NCBI RefSeq assembly: GCF_001423125.1
Contig: NZ_LMNW01000034.1
Location: 138,444 to 202,443 of the forward strand
Origin: Duganella sp. Leaf126
GTDB taxonomy: Bacteria; Pseudomonadota; Gammaproteobacteria; Burkholderiales; Burkholderiaceae_D
Length of the DNA: 64,000 nucleotides
Reading direction: 5' to 3'
Shown here: in pieces, positions 62,158 through 64,000 of the stretch
How positions within the stretch are numbered: position 1 is the stretch's first letter
Layout of the letters: each line of letters begins with the position of its first letter
The notes under the pieces: model-generated
Databases searched by the model: none
Told to the model about the DNA's origin: nothing
The model's input: only the letters and a program-made list of their open reading frames with translations
Program-made: the position numbers and the translations under genes

Positions 62158-63759
62158 ATGATCGTACCGAAGTCACTCCAGCTCACCACCGGCCAGCGCG
62201 TGGTTGCGTCGTTCGCCGCCTTGCTGCTGCTGATGGCGTGCATGTCGGCGGTGGCCTTGTGGCGCCTGCAGTCGGCCAACGACACCACCGCCAGCCTGGT
62301 GCACGACAAGCTGGCCCGCCAGCAGCTGACGTCGGAGCTGATGGGCGTGGCCGAGCTCAACGGCCTGCGGGCGATTTCCATCGCGCGCAGCGACAGCCTG
62401 GAAGTGGCCGACCTGTTCGCGGCGCAGCTGGCGGCCGGCGACCGCCAGGCCGTCGCCATCGCGCGCAAGCTGGCGGCGTTGCCGGCCCAGGCGGAAGAGG
62501 CGGCGCTGCTGCAGGCCGTGGCAGCCCGCGAGCGCGCCTACCTAGCGCTGCGCGCCGACCTGTTCAGGTTCAAGGACACGGGACGCATCCAGGACGTCGA
62601 AAGCCTGCTCGACACCCGCCTGGCCGCCGCCTTCAAACAGTACGCCGGTGCGCTCGGCCAGTTGCTGGCATGGCAGACGCAGCAAGCCACGGCGCTGGCA
62701 GCAGCCTCGGACCGGCAGTTCCGCGCCAGCCGCGTGCTGCTGGCCGCTCTCGGCGTGGCGGCGCTGGCGGCCGGCAGTGTGCTGGCGTGGATGCTGACCC
62801 GCAGCGTGGTGCAGCCGCTTACGCGCGCCGTGGCGCTGGCCGGGCAGGTGGCGGCCGGCGAACTGCATGCGGTCATCGACCATGGCCGCCGTGATGAAAT
62901 CGGCCAGCTGTTCGATGCGCTGAGCCACATGACGGTGCGCCTGGCCGCGACCGTGGGCCGGGTCCGCGACGGCGCCGTGACCATCGACACGACCTCGCGC
63001 GAAATCGCCAACGGCAATCTCGACCTGTCGCGCCGCACCGAGCACCAGGCGGGCGCCTTGCAGGAAACCGCTGCCGCGATGGCGGCCCTGACCCAGGCGG
63101 TCAGGGAGAACAGCAGCAATGCGCGCCACGCCAATGCGCTGGCCGTGTCGGCCGCCGATGTGGCAGGCAAGGGCGGCCTCGCGGTGCGCCACATGGTCGG
63201 CACGATGGCGGGCATCCACGAGGATGCCCGCAAGATTGCCGACATCATCGGCGTGATCGACAGCATCGCGTTTCAGACCAATATCCTGGCCCTGAACGCC
63301 GCCGTGGAAGCGGCGCGCGCCGGCGAGCAGGGTCGCGGCTTCGCGGTGGTTGCGTCCGAAGTGCGGTCGCTGGCGCAGCGCTCGGCCGACGCCGCGCGCG
63401 AGATCAACAAGCTGATCCATGCCTCTGCCGAACGGATCGCCAGCGGCAGCGCCCAGGCGCAGGCCGCCGGCGCCACCATGGACGCTATCGTTGCCAGCGT
63501 GGGGCAGGTCACCGCCATCATCGGCGCCATCAGTGCTGCCAGCAGCGCGCAGGAAGCGGGCATCGAGCAGGTCGGCCGGGCGATCGGCGACATGGACGGT
63601 GTAACGCAGCAAAACGCCGCGCTGGTTGAACAGGCGGCAGCGGCGGCCGACGCCATGCAGGCGCAGGCGCGCGAACTGACGGCGCTGGTCGGATCGTTCC
63701 GCATCGACCGCATCGACTGCGGCAGCGCCGTGCCGGTGCGCACCGCGCTGGCCTGCTAG
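62158..63759 (+). CDS. Methyl-accepting chemotaxis protein
   Basis: A 533-residue transmembrane chemoreceptor: helix 1 at about 18-37 ([20 protein letters not shown]), a periplasmic four-helix-bundle sensor (to about 185), helix 2 (about 190-210), HAMP, and a cytoplasmic signalling domain. The hairpin tip is the conserved [44 protein letters not shown]. There is no C-terminal CheR/CheB pentapeptide (it ends VRTALAC). GGA 6 bases before ATG 62158 favours this start over ATG 62152 and TTG 62140. Its stop overlaps the stop of the next convergent gene. Confidence 0.93.
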   Translation: MIVPKSLQLTTGQRVVASFAALLLLMACMSAVALWRLQSANDTTASLVHDKLARQQLTSELMGVAELNGLRAISIARSDSLEVADLFAAQLAAGDRQAVAIARKLAALPAQAEEAALLQAVAARERAYLALRADLFRFKDTGRIQDVESLLDTRLAAAFKQYAGALGQLLAWQTQQATALAAASDRQFRASRVLLAALGVAALAAGSVLAWMLTRSVVQPLTRAVALAGQVAAGELHAVIDHGRRDEIGQLFDALSHMTVRLAATVGRVRDGAVTIDTTSREIANGNLDLSRRTEHQAGALQETAAAMAALTQAVRENSSNARHANALAVSAADVAGKGGLAVRHMVGTMAGIHEDARKIADIIGVIDSIAFQTNILALNAAVEAARAGEQGRGFAVVASEVRSLAQRSADAAREINKLIHASAERIASGSAQAQAAGATMDAIVASVGQVTAIIGAISAASSAQEAGIEQVGRAIGDMDGVTQQNAALVEQAAAAADAMQAQARELTALVGSFRIDRIDCGSAVPVRTALAC

Positions 63760-64000
63760 CCAGGCCGCGCTGCAGTGTGCCGGTGACGCTGACGCTGACG
63801 CGGATGCTGAAGGTGGGACTGTATTGCGGCCAGCATCTGCTCGACATCGATGGGCTTGGCGATGAAGTCGTCCATGCCGGAAGCGATGCACTGTTCGCGC
63901 TCGGACGCCATCACGCCGGCGGTCATCGCGAGCACCGGCAGCGTCAGGCCGAGTTCCGTGCGTATCAGGCCGGTGGCGGTGAAGCCGTCCATTTCCGGCA
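63756..64000 (-). CDS. Receiver domain of a response regulator or hybrid kinase (C-terminal part)
   Basis: The open frame continues past the right edge; only its last 81 codons are visible. They give the end of a receiver domain: [42 protein letters not shown] with the signature Thr and Lys. It is very similar to REC2 of the hybrid kinase at 37204-39888, so it is probably the C terminus of a paralogous hybrid kinase. The tail is Arg/His/Gln-rich. It overlaps the chemoreceptor stop by 4 bp, tail to tail. Confidence 0.8.
   Translation of the reverse strand, partial: PEMDGFTATGLIRTELGLTLPVLAMTAGVMASEREQCIASGMDDFIAKPIDVEQMLAAIQSHLQHPRQRQRHRHTAARPG

Overview
The window is about 64 kb of GC-rich bacterial chromosome. 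Gene content and order (tig-clpP-clpX-lon-hupB-tRNA, fused PurL, cyoABCD-SURF1-regBA, many hybrid histidine kinases, YbbA/TesA divergence) point to a betaproteobacterium. The Oxalobacteraceae (Massilia/Duganella/Janthinobacterium group) is my best guess; that placement is inference from protein character, not a database result. I see no integrase, transposase, phage module, plasmid gene or CRISPR array, so this reads as ordinary chromosome with some accessory islands.

Layout. 1-6.1 kb: protein quality control (end of trigger factor, ClpP, ClpX, Lon), then HU-beta and three tRNA genes (Val, Asp, Asp). 6.2-8.2 kb: membrane chaperone PpiD. 8.2-13.5 kb: tesA-mnmH facing a YbbA-like ATPase, a degenerate S41 peptidase-like protein and ChrA. 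13.5-19.2 kb: NAD(P)HX repair enzyme with two repeat-derived insertions, then fused 5-oxoprolinase. 19.2-25.2 kb: a response regulator with a TPR-like tail, and PurL. 25.4-30.1 kb (minus strand): two tandem parvulins, then a selO-msrB-yciB-bolA run. 30.2-33 kb: Fur-box-associated TonB receptor and an acetyltransferase. 33.1-37.2 kb: CdaR regulator, MFS carrier and glycerate kinase, a sugar-diacid/glycerate module. 37.2-41 kb: hybrid kinase, TspO, GlsB-like protein. 41-43.6 kb (minus): an uncharacterised three-gene run of a membrane protein, a TPR membrane protein and a TPR-AAA ATPase. 43.7-47.1 kb: exported cyanophycinase followed by four tandem paralogous small genes of an unrecognised family. 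47.2-55.5 kb: MHS-type transporter, cytochrome bo3 oxidase, SURF1 and a RegB/RegA redox two-component pair. 55.8-64 kb: a 1733-residue propeller hybrid kinase, a D-2-hydroxyacid dehydrogenase, a chemoreceptor and the edge of another hybrid kinase.

The most unusual material is of three kinds. (1) The four-gene paralog cluster at 45163-47035 has a conserved N-terminal and C-terminal signature and hypervariable middles. (2) The AAA-ATPase/TPR/membrane operon at 40986-43578. (3) Several short-period degenerate tandem arrays: a strictly 12-bp CTGC-anchored array inside nnr (XXXQ in protein), a 12-bp array inside cdaR (tetrapeptides ending in Ala), a 15-bp intergenic array at 32940-33042, and decamers that duplicate the start codon of the response regulator at 20811-20855. 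Two REPIN-like paired inverted palindromes (244-320 and 55658-55747) are probably members of a genome-wide repeat family.
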